Under the pieces are notes generated by a model, which saw only the letters and a program-made list of their open reading frames with translations, ran no database searches and was not told the origin of the DNA. A stretch of 64,000 nucleotides of DNA, from positions 1 to 64,000 of the forward strand of contig NZ_BONQ01000016.1 in the NCBI RefSeq assembly GCF_016862795.1. The letters run 5' to 3'. This DNA comes from Dactylosporangium siamense. Its GTDB lineage: Bacteria > Actinomycetota > Actinomycetes > Mycobacteriales > Micromonosporaceae. Numbering within the stretch: the first letter of the stretch is position 1; every line of letters begins with the position of its first letter. This document shows positions 63,709 to 64,000 of this stretch, piece after piece. The position numbers and the translations under genes were made by a program.

Positions 63709-64000
63709 GTGCTGCGAGCGACCCTACGGGCCCTGGCCTACCTGCTCACCGGCCTCGTCGCCGGCGTCGCCGGGCTGCTGTGGAGCCTCGCCGCCACCGT
63801 CACCGTCGCCGTCCTGTCCGTCACCCAGCTCGGCGGCCCCACGTTCCTCGCCGCGAGCTGGGTGACCCGGCGCCTCGCCGGCCTCGAACGGCACCGGGCC
63901 GGCTGGCAGCTCGGCGCGGCCATCGAGTCGCCGTACACCTCGATCACCGGAGACACCATCCGGCGCCGCGTGACCGCCGTCGCCGCTCAACCCGCCACCT
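63709..64000 (+). CDS. Sensor histidine kinase, N-terminal part (partial)
   Basis: 97 residues from GTG 63709 to the window edge. Two hydrophobic helices (LRALAYLLTGLVAGVAGLLW; ATVTVAVLSVTQLGGPTFLA) followed by RRLAGLERHRAGWQLGAAIE and SPY match the N-terminal 'putative sensor' domain (PF13796) of actinobacterial histidine kinases. The kinase domains lie outside the window. TAGCAT (63696-63701) is 7 nt upstream of the GTG, suggesting a leaderless transcript. It would regulate or be signalled by the adjacent ABC exporter (inference). Confidence 0.72.
   Translation, partial: MLRATLRALAYLLTGLVAGVAGLLWSLAATVTVAVLSVTQLGGPTFLAASWVTRRLAGLERHRAGWQLGAAIESPYTSITGDTIRRRVTAVAAQPAT

Overview
The window is uniformly high-GC DNA with very strong G/C bias at third codon positions, dense gene packing, many GTGA/ATGA start-stop overlaps and many GTG starts. 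Together with PF04672-type methyltransferases, LAL-type LuxR regulators, a DivIVA-like small protein, DUF4232 lipoproteins, TerD/AIM24 clusters and several secreted polysaccharidases with CBM2/CBM13 modules, this points to a filamentous actinobacterium, most likely Micromonosporaceae-like (the family is inferred, not shown). I saw no rRNA, tRNA, insertion sequence, integrase or CRISPR array.

Layout. 1-8.2 kb: end of an unknown gene, a long non-coding gap with perfect hairpins, a Gfo/Idh/MocA oxidoreductase, a lipoprotein embedded in tandem repeats, a PAP2 phosphatase, PhoD phosphodiesterase, an alkaline-ceramidase-like membrane protein, and a minus-strand series (thioesterase/CPBP protease; two envelope proteins). 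8.4-13 kb: minus-strand operon sodC-like lipoprotein > metallophosphoesterase-MprF-like fusion > DMT transporter, with 4-bp overlaps. 13-20.6 kb: LAL regulator, two methyltransferases, a membrane protein with a MerR regulator, and a divergent PfkB kinase. 20.7-26.2 kb: GH10 xylanase, CBM13-GH128 glucanase, S41 peptidase, an unexplained 490-bp leader region, a small MerR-like regulator and a glycosyltransferase.

26.4-44.8 kb is the most interesting block. It starts with a membrane-tailed Hsp70-like protein carrying two repeat expansions, convergent with a GTPase-associated protein 1 (GAP1)-type protein and a sigma-like protein. A complete-looking Ter module follows: TerD; an aldolase / PRTase-TRSP / StiP-PELOTA / HAD biosynthetic set joined by 4-bp overlaps; then TerD-TerD, TerD fused to a degenerate FtsK-like ATPase, TerD-AIM24 and two AIM24 paralogues, closed by an intrinsic terminator. 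The likely theme is a Ca2+/membrane-linked stress or conflict response making a nucleoside-like metabolite. This follows published ideas on Ter systems and is inference here.

45-50 kb: a LacI regulator divergent from a fructose-type ABC transporter operon (binding protein, permease, ATPase, PfkB kinase), with two copies of one operator. The same 14-bp operator core recurs at 60.2 kb in front of a secreted lectin-protease, suggesting a small regulon. 50-56.8 kb: a modular GH10 xylanase, a spermidine-synthase-like protein, a DivIVA-like protein, a fatty acid desaturase with its ferredoxin reductase, and a PucR regulator. 57.5-64 kb: pectinesterase, metzincin-like protease with ricin lectin, a MacB-type ABC exporter pair and the start of a sensor kinase.

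Two genome-wide habits are visible. Several genes have tandem duplications at their 3' ends that include the stop codon, and at least three families of palindromic hairpins are dispersed between genes. A further set of genes has a TANNNT hexamer 6-7 nt before the start codon, consistent with leaderless mRNAs.
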